From Phenylobacterium sp. NIBR 498073 (GTDB lineage Bacteria; Pseudomonadota; Alphaproteobacteria; Caulobacterales; Caulobacteraceae), in contig NZ_CP114599.1 in assembly GCF_027286305.1 (NCBI RefSeq), positions 1,922,001 through 1,986,000 on the forward strand: 64,000 nucleotides of DNA. The letters run 5' to 3'. Shown piece by piece: positions 49,585-59,031 of this stretch. How positions within the stretch are numbered: position 1 is the first letter of the stretch; every line of letters begins with the position of its first letter. Below the pieces are notes generated by a model. That model was not told the DNA's origin, did no database searches, and saw only the letters and a program-made list of their open reading frames with translations. The translations under genes were made by a program, and so were the position numbers.

Positions 49585-50481
49585 ATGTCCCAGGCCCAGA
49601 TCATCGACGGCAAGATCACGGCCGAGCGCCTGCGTGCCGAGGTGGCGCAGGAGGTCGCCGCGCTCAAGGCCCAGCACGGCCTGCAGCCGGGCCTGGCCGT
49701 GGTGCTGGTCGGCGAGGATCCCGCCAGCCAGGTCTATGTCCGCTCCAAGGGCGAGCACTCTAAGGCCGCCGGCATGCACTCGGTCACCCATCGCCTGTCG
49801 GCCGACGTCAGCCAGGACGACCTGCTGGCCCTGGTGCGCCAGCTCAACGTCGATCCGACGATCCACGGCATCCTGGTGCAGCTGCCGCTGCCCAAGGGCC
49901 TGGACGAAAAGGCGGTCATCGAGACCATCGACCCGGCCAAGGACGTCGACGGCCTGCACGTCGTCAACGCCGGCCGGCTGGCCCAGGGGCTGCCCTCGCT
50001 GGTGCCCTGCACGCCGCTCGGCTGCATGATTTTGCTCCGCGAGACGCTGGGCGACCTGACCGGCAAGCGCGCCGTCGTGATCGGCCGCTCGGTGCTGGTC
50101 GGCAAGCCGGTGGCGCAGCTGCTGCTGGCCGCCGACTGCACGGTGACCATCGCCCATTCGCGCACCCAGGACCTGGCCGCCGTCTGCCGTGAAGCCGACA
50201 TCCTGGTGGCCGCCGTCGGCCGCCCGCAGATGGTCAAGGCCGACTGGATCAAGCCGGGCGCCACGGTGATCGATGTCGGCATCAACCGCGTGCCGTTCCG
50301 CGATCCGGTCAAGGCCGCCGAGGGCAAGACCAAGCTGGTCGGCGACGTGGCCTACAAGGAAGTTTCGGCCGTCGCCGGCGCGATCACCCCGGTGCCGGGC
50401 GGCGTCGGCCTGATGACGGTGGCGTGCCTTCTGCAGAACACGGTCACCGCGGCCAAGCGCATCGCCGGGCTGGAAGCCTAG
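49585..50481 (+). CDS. folD: Methylenetetrahydrofolate dehydrogenase/cyclohydrolase
   Basis: A 298-residue bifunctional enzyme of one-carbon metabolism. Signatures: [20 protein letters not shown] (active-site lysine region), [31 protein letters not shown] and [15 protein letters not shown], then VIDVGINRV and [19 protein letters not shown]. It interconverts methylene- and formyl-tetrahydrofolate. AGGAGA precedes the ATG by four bases. The TAG shares the CTAG palindrome at 50478-50481 with the stop of the convergent lipoprotein gene. Confidence 0.97.
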   Translation: MSQAQIIDGKITAERLRAEVAQEVAALKAQHGLQPGLAVVLVGEDPASQVYVRSKGEHSKAAGMHSVTHRLSADVSQDDLLALVRQLNVDPTIHGILVQLPLPKGLDEKAVIETIDPAKDVDGLHVVNAGRLAQGLPSLVPCTPLGCMILLRETLGDLTGKRAVVIGRSVLVGKPVAQLLLAADCTVTIAHSRTQDLAAVCREADILVAAVGRPQMVKADWIKPGATVIDVGINRVPFRDPVKAAEGKTKLVGDVAYKEVSAVAGAITPVPGGVGLMTVACLLQNTVTAAKRIAGLEA

Positions 50482-51095
50482 GCGCCTCGGCCGTTGGTCC
50501 AGGCGACGAGTTCGCCCAACGCCTGGCTGACCGCTTCGTCATAAGCCTCGACGATGGACGAGACGCGGTTGCTGGTGGCGCGCACCCGGGTTTCGAAATT
50601 GCGCGAGCCCGCCAGCACCCGATCCGAGCCGGTCAGGGTCGCCCGCAAGGTGACGACGATCTCAGGCGCGGCCTTTGAGCCCTGGTTGTACTCGGCCTCG
50701 AACTGGGTGACGTCGACCCGCAGGATGTAGTCGGCCTTGCCGAAGTCGCCGCGGGTGAGCAGCCGCGCGGCGCCGGTGTTGGTGTCGAACGCCCGCGATA
50801 GCGACTCGTTGAACAGCACTGAAGCCGGGGAGACCCAACGCGCGTCTGCGATGTAGGCCGCCCGACTGCCGTTGATGGTCAGGATGCGGTCGTTGGCGGC
50901 CGACTGCACGAAGGACCCGCCGAGCCGGGCGATCGTGAACCGAGCCGTCTGGCCGGCCGCCGCCGCCTGGATGTCGCCGTCGAACCGATAGAGCTGAGCC
51001 GGCTTCTCGTCTGGTAGCAGGGTAATGCAGCCGGCGAGCAGGGCGGAGCAGGCCATCAGGGCGAGGGCGGGGAGGGTGCGCTTCAGGGCGTTCAT
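50478..51095 (-). CDS. ABC-type transport auxiliary lipoprotein (PqiC/MlaC-like role)
   Basis: A 205-residue lipoprotein with lipobox LLAGC near residue 22 and the ABC_trans_aux domain: [20 protein letters not shown], then [20 protein letters not shown] and [20 protein letters not shown]. It is the last gene of the MCE operon and probably sits in the outer membrane leaflet as partner of the MCE protein, in place of an MlaC. Its ATG overlaps the TGA of the MCE gene (ATGA). Confidence 0.87.
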   Translation of the reverse strand: MNALKRTLPALALMACSALLAGCITLLPDEKPAQLYRFDGDIQAAAAGQTARFTIARLGGSFVQSAANDRILTINGSRAAYIADARWVSPASVLFNESLSRAFDTNTGAARLLTRGDFGKADYILRVDVTQFEAEYNQGSKAAPEIVVTLRATLTGSDRVLAGSRNFETRVRATSNRVSSIVEAYDEAVSQALGELVAWTNGRGA

Positions 51096-52030
51096 GGCTT
51101 GACCTTGACCTCCTGGGCCGGGGACTTGCCGACCAGGCCGCGGGGGTTGGCTTCGATGTCGCGGATCAGCCGATCCAGGGAATCGGCGGTCTGCTGCAGG
51201 GACTGGATCGCCGAGGTGAGCTGCGGGAGCCCGTTGGTCGCGAACTCGTTGGCCGGGCCGTCTAGACGCCCGACCATGGTGCGGATGTCCTTGGCGGCGA
51301 CCTGAGCCTCGCCAGCGGCGTCGGCCAGGTTGGCCAGGGTGCGCTTGCCTTCGCCGTCGACCAGGGCCTGGCTCGACTTGCTGAGCTCGGCGATCTGGAC
51401 GGCGGCGGCGTCGATGTTCTGCAGCGCCTTCTGGGCGTCGGCGATCAGGGCCTTGCGTTCGCGCAGTTCGGCGGTGACGGCCTGAGCGTCCTCGACCGCG
51501 TCGCCGAACTTCTTGATGTTCTGGTCGGAGAGCACGCGGTTGACGCGGTCCAGCGCCTCGACCGTGCGGGTCAGCACGGTGCCGCCGCCTTCCAGCAGGT
51601 CCGACAGCGCGCTGCGCTGGGTGCGCAGCTTGGGCACCTTCCCGGGATCGACGGTGTCCTTCAGCAGTCGCTTAGCCGGCGTTCCGGCGGTGATCTGCAC
51701 GTAGTTGATGCCGGTGATGCCCTGCGGCTCGAGGGTGGCGTAGGAATCGACGCGGATCGGCACGTCCGACGTCACGCGGGCGCGGGCGATGACTCTGTTC
51801 GGATCGGCCGGGTCTAGCTGGATCTTCGTCACTTCGCCGACCTTGATGCCGTTGAAGTGCACTTCGCCGCCTTGGCTCAGGCCCCGCACCGGGCCCTGGA
51901 AGATGATGTCATAGACATCGTAGTCCTGGGCGAAGCTCAGCCGCGCCAGCCAGACCACGAAGATCAGCAGGCCGGTCACCAGCAGCAGGGTCGAGAAGCC
52001 CACCAGGGCGTAGTTGGCGTCTTTTTCCAT
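51092..52030 (-). CDS. mlaD: MCE-domain lipid transport protein, MlaD-like
   Basis: A 312-residue protein with one N-terminal helix (GFSTLLLVTGLLIFVVWLAR) and one MCE domain (DIIFQGPVRGLSQGGEVHFN, GITGINYVQITAGTPA), then a long helical coiled region up to the end (LERKALIADAQKAL-like, quoted in part: KALQNIDAAAVQIAELSKSS). It forms a hexameric periplasmic ring that carries phospholipids between membranes. Longer than E. coli MlaD because of the helical tail, as in other alphaproteobacteria. TGATG links it to the ATPase gene upstream. Confidence 0.92.
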   Translation of the reverse strand: MEKDANYALVGFSTLLLVTGLLIFVVWLARLSFAQDYDVYDIIFQGPVRGLSQGGEVHFNGIKVGEVTKIQLDPADPNRVIARARVTSDVPIRVDSYATLEPQGITGINYVQITAGTPAKRLLKDTVDPGKVPKLRTQRSALSDLLEGGGTVLTRTVEALDRVNRVLSDQNIKKFGDAVEDAQAVTAELRERKALIADAQKALQNIDAAAVQIAELSKSSQALVDGEGKRTLANLADAAGEAQVAAKDIRTMVGRLDGPANEFATNGLPQLTSAIQSLQQTADSLDRLIRDIEANPRGLVGKSPAQEVKVKP

Positions 52031-52848
52031 CAGGCTGGTTTCCCGGCTCTATGGGCCGCAACGGCCGCGGCGCGGCCGCGCGGTCCAAGGAAGTACTCTT
52101 GGATCCACGGATGCTGTGAACGCTCGAGCTCGGCGACGGGCGCTACTTCGACCACGTGCTTGTCGGCCAGGACGGCCACGCGGTCGGTGATCGAGTAGAG
52201 CGTGTCGAGGTCGTGCGTGATCATGAAAACCGTCAGGTCGAGGCTGTCGGACAGATCGCGGATCAGCTCGTCGAAGGCGCCGGCGCCGATCGGGTCCAGG
52301 CCCGCGGTCGGTTCGTCGAGAAACAGCAGTTGAGGGTCCAGGGCCAGCGCCCGCGCCAGGCCCGCACGCTTGCGCATGCCGCCGGACAGCTCGGCCGGCT
52401 TCAGGTCGCCGGCGCCGGGGCGCAGGCCGACCAGCGCGATCTTCAGATCGGCCAGTTCGTGCACTACGCGGCGGGGCAGCTTGGTGTGCTCGTACATCGG
52501 CGCGGCGACGTTCTCGCGCACGGTCAGGTTCGAGAACAGCGCCCCCTGCTGGAACAGCACGCCCCAGCAGCTCTCGATCTCCGACCAGCGGCGGCGGCTC
52601 GTGCGCTGAATGTCCTGGCCCAGCACTTTGACCGTGCCGGCGTCCGGCTGCCGCAGGCCGATGATCGAGTTGAGCAGCACCGACTTGCCGGTGCCCGACC
52701 CGCCGACCACGCCCAGCACCTCGCCGCGCTCAACGGTCAGATCGAGGTTGTCGTGCACCACATGGTCGCCGAACTGCGAGCGCAGGCCTCGCACCTCAAT
52801 GGCCGGGGCGTCGTCGTCGAGCAGGGATTGATCGGCTAAATCCGCCAC
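52030..52848 (-). CDS. mlaF: ABC transporter ATP-binding protein, MlaF-like
   Basis: A 272-residue ATPase. Walker A GGSGTGKSVLLNSIIG, signature ELSGGMRKRAGLARALALDP, Walker B LLFLDEPTAGLDPIGA and switch histidine in MITHDLDT. The ELSGGMRKR wording is typical of Mla/Mce-type ATPases. Starts with GTG, directly after the permease stop. The MCE gene overlaps its stop. Confidence 0.94.
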   Translation of the reverse strand: MADLADQSLLDDDAPAIEVRGLRSQFGDHVVHDNLDLTVERGEVLGVVGGSGTGKSVLLNSIIGLRQPDAGTVKVLGQDIQRTSRRRWSEIESCWGVLFQQGALFSNLTVRENVAAPMYEHTKLPRRVVHELADLKIALVGLRPGAGDLKPAELSGGMRKRAGLARALALDPQLLFLDEPTAGLDPIGAGAFDELIRDLSDSLDLTVFMITHDLDTLYSITDRVAVLADKHVVEVAPVAELERSQHPWIQEYFLGPRGRAAAVAAHRAGKPA

Positions 52849-53964
52849 TTAGACATCCAACTGCATGTAGATCAGCGCAAAGACCGCATCGATCAGGATG
52901 ATGGCGAAAATGGCATGCACGACCGCGGCGGTGACCCGGCGGCCGAGCGACTCCACGTCGCCGCCGACCTCCATGCCCTGGCGGCAGCCGATGCCCGCGA
53001 TCACTGCGGCCATAATCGGCGCCTTCGACAGGCCGATCCAGAAATGCGTCGGTCCGACATTGTCCAGGATCCGCTGCAGGAAGAACGACGGGCCGAGGTC
53101 GAGGACCGTCCAGGTCACCAACAGGCCGCCGATCAGCCCCGATATCGTCGCCACGAAGGTCAGCAGCGGAATGATCGTCAGCAGGGCGGCGAAGCGCGGA
53201 AAGACCAGCGCCTCGAACGGATCGACGCCCAGAACCTTCATGGCGTCGACCTCCTGGTTCATCTTCATCGAGCCGATCTCGGCGGCGAAGGACGAGGCCG
53301 AGCGGCCCGCCAGCAGGATGGCGGTGATCAGGATGTTGAACTCGCGGAACACGGCGATGCCGATCAGTTCGACGGCGAACACCTCGGCCCCGAACTGCCG
53401 CAGCATGTTGGCGCCCAGCAGCCCGACGACGGCGCCGATGAAGAACGAGGTGAGGGTGACGATTGGGATCGCGTCCAGCCCCGCCCGCTCGGCCAGCGAC
53501 ACGCAGGCGGCCCAGCGGATGCGCCCCGGGTTGGCGATCGTGCGGCCGACGACCACCAGCAGGTGGCCGACGAACACCATGGTCTCGAAGATTTCGGCGC
53601 CGAGGTTGAACACCCCGCGTCCGGTGCGGATCGCCAGCTCGTAGAAGCCGCGGGGTTCCTGGCGTTTGGCCGGCTTGTTGCGGGCCGCAGCGGCGACCAG
53701 TTCCAGCAGCCTGTGAGTTTCGGGGCGGGCTTCGATATGGTCGGCGACGGAATGGTCGGCGACCGCGCGCAGGATGCCGTAGGCCCCCGCGGTGTCGAGC
53801 CGGCGGATGCTGGTCAGGTCCATCCCGGAGAGCGGCTCGCGGCGGACGGCGGCCACCAGACGGCTCACCGCGTCACCGGCCGCCGTCGCCGTCCAGTCGC
53901 CCGACAGCACCGCCCGGCGGCCGCCATCGGTCTCCATCACGCTGAAATCGGCGGGTCGTTCCAT
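52849..53964 (-). CDS. mlaE: STAS-MlaE fusion permease
   Basis: A 371-residue protein. Residues 1-100 look like a STAS domain (VSRLVAAVRREPLSGMDLTS, IRRLDTAGAYGILRA), which in E. coli is the separate protein MlaB; the rest is the MlaE permease with about five helices (VTLTSFFIGAVVGLLGANML, ELIGIAVFREFNILITAILL, MKVLGVDPFEALVFPRFAAL). Fused regulation of lipid transport is common in alphaproteobacteria. It is the first gene of the operon; the 260-base gap before it holds the promoter. Confidence 0.93.
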   Translation of the reverse strand: MERPADFSVMETDGGRRAVLSGDWTATAAGDAVSRLVAAVRREPLSGMDLTSIRRLDTAGAYGILRAVADHSVADHIEARPETHRLLELVAAAARNKPAKRQEPRGFYELAIRTGRGVFNLGAEIFETMVFVGHLLVVVGRTIANPGRIRWAACVSLAERAGLDAIPIVTLTSFFIGAVVGLLGANMLRQFGAEVFAVELIGIAVFREFNILITAILLAGRSASSFAAEIGSMKMNQEVDAMKVLGVDPFEALVFPRFAALLTIIPLLTFVATISGLIGGLLVTWTVLDLGPSFFLQRILDNVGPTHFWIGLSKAPIMAAVIAGIGCRQGMEVGGDVESLGRRVTAAVVHAIFAIILIDAVFALIYMQLDV

Positions 53965-54223
53965 CGGCTCGCGTCGGGCCTCGTCAGCTTGCGTCCGCTT
54001 GAGTCGAAACGCCTCAAGCTTGAACCTAGCAGAGCCGCCTCAACACGCCGAACGCCTTATGGCGAAGGTTGTTCCGTGGCGCCAGCCTATCCAACGCGTC
54101 TCGCGACAAGGTGATCCTAGGTCGCAGGCGGCGGCCAAGATTTCGCCCAAGTCGCAGGCCCTAAGGGGGCCGGGGCGGCTCGGTCCGTCCCCTGATCAAG
54201 CGCCTATAGGTCGGGAGCGTGGG

Positions 54224-54547
54224 TTGACCCGTCGTCACGTCGAAATCGCCGGTAAGTCCGGCGCCCTTTACCGGTATTCTGCCCTGGAGGAGGATCGCGT
54301 TCTGCCGCCGGCCGGCGCGAACTACGTGATCTGCAAGCCGGCCGATCGCGGGATCGACATCCTGTTCGTCGGTGAGACCGACAGCCTGGCGCGGATCGCC
54401 TGGCGCGAGCAACTGGCCTATGCGCGCGACACCTATGGCGACGACGCTGACGTGCTGACCCGCCTCAACGTGCGCAGCGCCGTGCGCCTGGCGGAGCAAG
54501 AGGACCTTCTTGAGGAATACCGCCCGCCGATGAACGCGGGGGCCTAG
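54224..54547 (+). CDS. Conserved-looking hypothetical protein
   Basis: A 107-residue soluble protein with a TTG start after GGGAG. The sequence GALYRYSALEEDRVLPPAGA, NYVICKPADRGIDILFVGE and SLARIAWREQLAYARDTYGD shows a compact mixed alpha/beta domain. No family recognised. The frame is open back to 53792, where it runs antisense to mlaE, but the codon pattern and ribosome site favour this start. Downstream, a YdcF gene follows after 32 bases. Confidence 0.6.
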   Translation: MTRRHVEIAGKSGALYRYSALEEDRVLPPAGANYVICKPADRGIDILFVGETDSLARIAWREQLAYARDTYGDDADVLTRLNVRSAVRLAEQEDLLEEYRPPMNAGA

Positions 54548-54579
54548 CGCCCGCGGCCGCGCGTCGCCATTCTCCGCGC

Positions 54580-55095
54580 GTGTCCGATCCTCTCATCGTC
54601 ATCCTCGGCGCCGCCGTCCGCCCGGACGGTCAGGCCAGCCCCGCCTTGATCCGCCGCATCAAGGGCGGCTTTCGGCTGGCCGAGGCGCATCCCGCCAGCC
54701 TGGTGTTCTGTTCCGGCGGGGTCGGCCGCTACGGGCCGTCCGAGGCCTCGATCATGGCTGAGCGGCTGACCGTCATGGGGCTGGCGGCCGAGCGGCTGGT
54801 GCTGGACGAAGGCAGCCTCGACACCTTGCAGACCGTCGTCGCCGCCGCGCGATATGTCCGTGCGCGTGGGTTGCCTGGCGTGATCGTCTGCACCGACAGC
54901 TATCACACCCCGCGCACGCGGCTGTGCTTCGCCGCGCTCGGCGTCGCCAGCGCCGACGGCTCGGTGCCGGCTGGCCCGCGCCAGATGGGCTGGGGCGCCT
55001 GGTGGCGGATGCGGCTTCGGGAGATCCCGGCGATCCCCTATGACGGGGTGCTGGCCCTGACCAAGCGCGGGGCGCTTCAGCCGGTCCAGCGATAG
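54580..55095 (+). CDS. YdcF family (DUF218) protein
   Basis: A 171-residue soluble protein of the DUF218/YdcF group. It begins PLIVILGAAVRPDGQASPAL, has LVFCSGGVGRYGPSEASIMA and GVIVCTDSYHTPRTRLCF, the standard motifs of this fold, which may bind nucleotide-linked cofactors (YdcF of E. coli binds SAM). Unlike ElyC homologues it has no membrane helix. GTG start without clear ribosome site. Its last 19 bases overlap the end of kdpE on the opposite strand. Confidence 0.82.
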   Translation: MSDPLIVILGAAVRPDGQASPALIRRIKGGFRLAEAHPASLVFCSGGVGRYGPSEASIMAERLTVMGLAAERLVLDEGSLDTLQTVVAAARYVRARGLPGVIVCTDSYHTPRTRLCFAALGVASADGSVPAGPRQMGWGAWWRMRLREIPAIPYDGVLALTKRGALQPVQR

Positions 55096-55766
55096 CCGAC
55101 CCCAGGCTCGGTGGTGATCAGGGTCGGGGCGGCCGGGTCCGGCTCGACCTTCTGGCGCAGCTGGGCGACGAACACCCGAAGGTATTGGACGTCGGCCTCG
55201 TGGGCCGGCCCCCAGACAGCGGTCAGCAGCTGGCGGTGGGTGACCACCTTGCCGCCGCCGGCGACCAGCTGCGCCAACAGGTCGTATTCCTTGGGCGACA
55301 GGCGGATGGCGTGGCCTGCGCGGGTCACCAGCCGCTTGACCAGGTCGACGGTAAGGTCGCCGGCCGTCACCACCGGCTCGGCCCCGGTCGACTTCAGCCG
55401 GTGGCGTAGGGCGACACGAAGCCGCGCCAGCAACTCCCCGACTCCAAACGGCTTTTCCACATAGTCGTCCGCCCCCATGTCGAGGGTGTCGATCTTCTCG
55501 GTCTCCTTGTCTCGAGCCGAGAGCACGATGATCGGACCATCGTAGAAGGCGCGTGCGCGGGTCAGCGCCTCCTTGCCGTCGAAGTCGGGCAGGCCGAGGT
55601 CCAGCACCACCGCGTCGGGCGCCTTGCGGGCGATTTCCTTCAGGCCGTCGGCGGCGGTGTCGGCGCGCACGGGCTCATAGCCGGCCGCCTCCAGAGCCGG
55701 CTGCAGGAACCGGTGGATCTGCGGCTCGTCGTCGATGACCAGGATGCGCGGGCGGCTGGCGCTCAC
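55077..55766 (-). CDS. kdpE: Response regulator KdpE
   Basis: A 229-residue OmpR-type regulator. The receiver has the acidic pocket (VIDDEP), the phosphorylated Asp56 (VVLDLGLPDFDGKEAL) and Lys in LSARDKETEK; the winged-helix domain ends LRQKVEPDPAAPTLITTEPG. It activates the kdp promoter when phosphorylated by KdpD. Starts with GTG overlapping the kdpD stop (GTGA), so the two are co-translated. Last gene of the operon. Confidence 0.95.
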   Translation of the reverse strand: MSASRPRILVIDDEPQIHRFLQPALEAAGYEPVRADTAADGLKEIARKAPDAVVLDLGLPDFDGKEALTRARAFYDGPIIVLSARDKETEKIDTLDMGADDYVEKPFGVGELLARLRVALRHRLKSTGAEPVVTAGDLTVDLVKRLVTRAGHAIRLSPKEYDLLAQLVAGGGKVVTHRQLLTAVWGPAHEADVQYLRVFVAQLRQKVEPDPAAPTLITTEPGVGYRWTG

Positions 55767-58441
55767 AGCATGTGCCCCGGCATGACGTGCTCCTTAGGCA
55801 GGCTGATCAGGATACGGGTTCCGCGGCCGTCGTGGATCGGGCTGGCGGCGGCGATCCGCCCGCCCATCGCCTCGACAAAGCCCTTCGAGATCGCCAGGCC
55901 CAGGCCCGCGCCCTTGCCGCGGTCGGTGGCTTCTTCCATCCGCCGGAATTTCTCGAACACGCGTTCCAACTCCTCGGTCGGGATGCCGCGCCCCTCATCC
56001 TCGATGGAGATCACCACGTTGCCGCGGTCCTCATAGGCGGCGACCTCGATCGCCGAGCCGTCGGGGCTGTAGGCGATCGCGTTCTCCAGGATGTTCACCA
56101 GGGCTTGCTCCAGCAGCGATGCGTCGGCCTTGACCATCGACAGCTGGTCGGGGAAGTCGCGCGCCACGCTGCGCTTGTCCAGCCGCCGCTGCACCCGCTC
56201 GACCGCCGCGCGCAGCACGTCGCGGATATCGACCCACTCGCGGCGGGTGACCAGCGCGCCGCCTTCCAGCCGGGTCATGTCCAACAGGTCGCCGACATAG
56301 CGGTTCAGCCGCTCGGCCTCCTCGCGTATCGACTGAAGAAGGTCGCGCTGGACATTGGGTTTCAACGATTTTCCGTAATCCAGAAGCGTCGTGACCGAGC
56401 CCAGAACCGTCGACAGCGGCGTGCGCAGGTCGTGGCTGACCGAGTTCAGAAGCGCCCCGCGCAGGCGGTCGGTGCGGCGCAGCGCCTCGGCGTCGGCGGC
56501 CTGGGCGGCGAACTCGGCGCGCTCCAGGGCGACCGCGCCCTGGTCGAGCAGGGCGGCGACGAAGCGTTCGTTGTCTTCGGCGGCCAGGGCGCGCGGTTCG
56601 ACCCCGGCGACGCCGGCGCGGGCCTTGACGCCCTGCAGCGGCCGGAAGCTCCAGGCGGAGTTGGGCAGGGTGCCGGTGCCGGCTCCGGCCGGCTCGCCCT
56701 TTTCCCAGGCCCAGCGTGCGGCGGCCATATCGCCCGGCGCCAGGGCGTCCAGTCCCGGCGAGGCGGCGGTCAGCGCCAGGTCGTCCCGTTCGGGGGTCAG
56801 CACCACCGCAGCGCCGCTGGTGGCGGCGGCCAGCTGCTCGGCCAGGGCCTGGGCCGCGGCGTCCTGCTTGGCGGCCGAGGAGAGGCGGCGGCTGGCGGCC
56901 AGCAGCGCTGAGATCGCCGAGGCCCGCTGCGCAACCGCCCGGGCCTGATCGCGGATGCGGCCCGTCAGCCAGCCGGTGGTCAGGGCGACCGCGAAGAACA
57001 CCCCGAAGGTCAGCACGTCGGCGGGATGGCCGATCCGCACCGTCAGCCGCGGCTCCAGGAAGAAGAAGTTGTAGATGAAGGCGCTCAACGCCGCGGCGGT
57101 CAGCGCCGGCCAGAGCCCGAACGCCAGGCCGCTGACCAGCACGCTCAGCATGAAGATCATCGCCAGGTTGGCGGTCTCGGCGACGTGGAACGTAACGCTG
57201 GCCAGCAGGGCCGCGACGACGACCAGGCCCACGGACCCGGCGTGCCCGGCCCATGGCCAGGCCCGCAGCGGCGTCGAATGCCGCACCGGCGCCGGATCGG
57301 GCTCGCCTTGCTCGGTGACCACGTGCAGGGCCGCGCCCCGCGCCTCGTCGAGCAGGGTACGGATCAGCGAGCGGTGGAACGGGTTGCGCCGGCGGCGGCC
57401 GGATTTGCCGACCACGATCTGGGTGACGTTGTTGCGCCGCGCATAGTCGAGCACGCTGGCGACCAGGTCGTCGCCGGTCAGCACCACCGTCGCCGCGCCC
57501 AGTTGTTCGCCCAGCTTCAGCGCCTCGTTCAGACGCGCCTGGCCGCCGGCGGGGGCGGGGCGCGCGTTGGGCCGCTCGACATGGGCCACGATCCAGGGCG
57601 CGTCCATCATCATGTCCGACAGCCGCCGGCCGGTCCGCACCAGCGCCCCGGCTGCGCCGTCCGGCCCGACCAGCACCAGGATCCGCTCTCCGGCGGCCCA
57701 AGGCCCCTCGACGCCGGCCGCCTTCATGGCCCCGATCAGCTGGTCGTCGACCGTCTGGGCGGCGCGGCGCAGCGCCAGTTCGCGCAGGGCGGTCAGGTTC
57801 TCGGGCTTGAAGAACCGCTCGGCCGCCAGCCGCGCGGTGTCGCCGATATAGACCTTGCCCTCGGCCATCCGCTCGCGCAGCTCGGACGGCGTGATGTCGA
57901 TCAGCTCGATCTCGTCGGCGCGCGACAGGGCGCTGTCGGGCACCGTCTCGCGCTGGCGCACGCCGGTGATCTTCCAGACCACCTCGCGCAGGCTCTCCAG
58001 GTGCTGGACGTTCAGCGTCGTCCACACGTCGATCCCCGCGCCTAGCAGCTCCTCGACGTCCTGCCAGCGCTTGGCGTGGCGCGATCCGGGCGCGTTGGAA
58101 TGGGCGTATTCGTCGACCAGCAGCAGCTGTGGCCGCCGGTCCAAGGCCGCGTCCAGGTCGAACTCCAGCAGCGTCCGTTCGCGATACTCGATCGGACGCC
58201 GGGCCATCACCTCCAGCCCGCGCAGCAGCGACTGCGTCTCTCTCCGGCCATGGGTTTCGACCACCCCGACCACGACGTCGCCGCCCTCCGCCTTTCGGCG
58301 GCGAGCGGCGCGCAGCATCTCGAAGGTCTTGCCCACCCCGGGCGACATCCCAAGGAACACCTTGAGCCGCCCTCGGCCCGGCCTCTGGGTGGCCGCCAGC
58401 AGGGCGTCCGGGTCCGGGCGTCGGGGTTCGTCCATGCTCAT
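55763..58441 (-). CDS. kdpD: Sensor histidine kinase KdpD
   Basis: An 892-residue sensor. Domains in order: KdpD N-terminal ATP-binding domain with P-loop FLGMSPGVGKTFEM and LLVDEYAHSNAPGSRHAKRW (residues 20-230), a universal-stress-like domain (about 235-375), four closely spaced helices (about 400-500, including SVLVSGLAFGLWPALTAAAL), a GAF-like region, then HisKA with SVSHDLRTPLSTVLGSVTTL and HATPase with GKGAGLGLAISKGFV. It senses potassium limitation or osmotic stress. ATG 58441 overlaps the kdpC stop (ATGA); the upstream extension of this frame to 59602 is antisense noise over kdpC and the porin gene. Confidence 0.95.
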   Translation of the reverse strand: MSMDEPRRPDPDALLAATQRPGRGRLKVFLGMSPGVGKTFEMLRAARRRKAEGGDVVVGVVETHGRRETQSLLRGLEVMARRPIEYRERTLLEFDLDAALDRRPQLLLVDEYAHSNAPGSRHAKRWQDVEELLGAGIDVWTTLNVQHLESLREVVWKITGVRQRETVPDSALSRADEIELIDITPSELRERMAEGKVYIGDTARLAAERFFKPENLTALRELALRRAAQTVDDQLIGAMKAAGVEGPWAAGERILVLVGPDGAAGALVRTGRRLSDMMMDAPWIVAHVERPNARPAPAGGQARLNEALKLGEQLGAATVVLTGDDLVASVLDYARRNNVTQIVVGKSGRRRRNPFHRSLIRTLLDEARGAALHVVTEQGEPDPAPVRHSTPLRAWPWAGHAGSVGLVVVAALLASVTFHVAETANLAMIFMLSVLVSGLAFGLWPALTAAALSAFIYNFFFLEPRLTVRIGHPADVLTFGVFFAVALTTGWLTGRIRDQARAVAQRASAISALLAASRRLSSAAKQDAAAQALAEQLAAATSGAAVVLTPERDDLALTAASPGLDALAPGDMAAARWAWEKGEPAGAGTGTLPNSAWSFRPLQGVKARAGVAGVEPRALAAEDNERFVAALLDQGAVALERAEFAAQAADAEALRRTDRLRGALLNSVSHDLRTPLSTVLGSVTTLLDYGKSLKPNVQRDLLQSIREEAERLNRYVGDLLDMTRLEGGALVTRREWVDIRDVLRAAVERVQRRLDKRSVARDFPDQLSMVKADASLLEQALVNILENAIAYSPDGSAIEVAAYEDRGNVVISIEDEGRGIPTEELERVFEKFRRMEEATDRGKGAGLGLAISKGFVEAMGGRIAAASPIHDGRGTRILISLPKEHVMPGHML

Positions 58442-59025
58442 CGGGTCGGGGGCGGGAAGCGGGCGTCGAGGGCGAGGTTGGTCATCAGCACATTGACCCT
58501 CGGCTGGCCGAGGACGCCGAAGGTGCGCCCTTCCACATGGCTCTGCAACAGCGCGCGCACCAGCCCCGGATCCACCCTCCGGGCCTTGGCGATGCGATCG
58601 GCCTGCAGCAGGGCGTATTGCGGCGAGACGTCCGGGTCGAGGCCCGAAGCCGAGGCGGTCACCGCGTCGGCCGGGATTGTCCCGTTGACGCCTTGCGCGC
58701 GCAGCGCCGCGGCGCGCTCGGCGACCTGCGTGGCGAGGTCGGGGTTGAGCGGGCCGAGGTTCGAGCCGGACGAGGCGGCGGCGTCGTAGCCGTCGGCGCC
58801 GGCGGCCGAGGGGCGCGGGTGCAGGTACTGCGGCGCGGCGAAGTTCTGGCCGACCAGCTCGGACCCGACCACCTTGCCGCCTTCGACGACAAGGCTGCCG
58901 TTGGCCTGTTTCGGGAAGGCGGCCTGGCCGACGCCGGTGATCAGGAGCGGATAGGCCAAGCCTAGCAGCAGGGTGAAGAAAGCCATCGAGACGAGGGCGG
59001 GGCGGATAAGGGAAAGCATGGTCAC
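58438..59025 (-). CDS. kdpC: Potassium-transporting ATPase subunit KdpC
   Basis: A 195-residue subunit with one N-terminal helix (LVSMAFFTLLLGLAYPLLIT) and a periplasmic domain. Signatures: FPKQANGSLV, GSELVGQNFAAPQYLHPRPS, and ASGLDPDVSPQYALLQADRI. It stabilises the KdpA-KdpB complex. It follows the porin gene after six bases, with a GGAGG ribosome site directly after the porin stop codon, so the porin is firmly inside the operon. Confidence 0.96.
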   Translation of the reverse strand: MTMLSLIRPALVSMAFFTLLLGLAYPLLITGVGQAAFPKQANGSLVVEGGKVVGSELVGQNFAAPQYLHPRPSAAGADGYDAAASSGSNLGPLNPDLATQVAERAAALRAQGVNGTIPADAVTASASGLDPDVSPQYALLQADRIAKARRVDPGLVRALLQSHVEGRTFGVLGQPRVNVLMTNLALDARFPPPTR

Positions 59026-59031
59026 GCCTCC

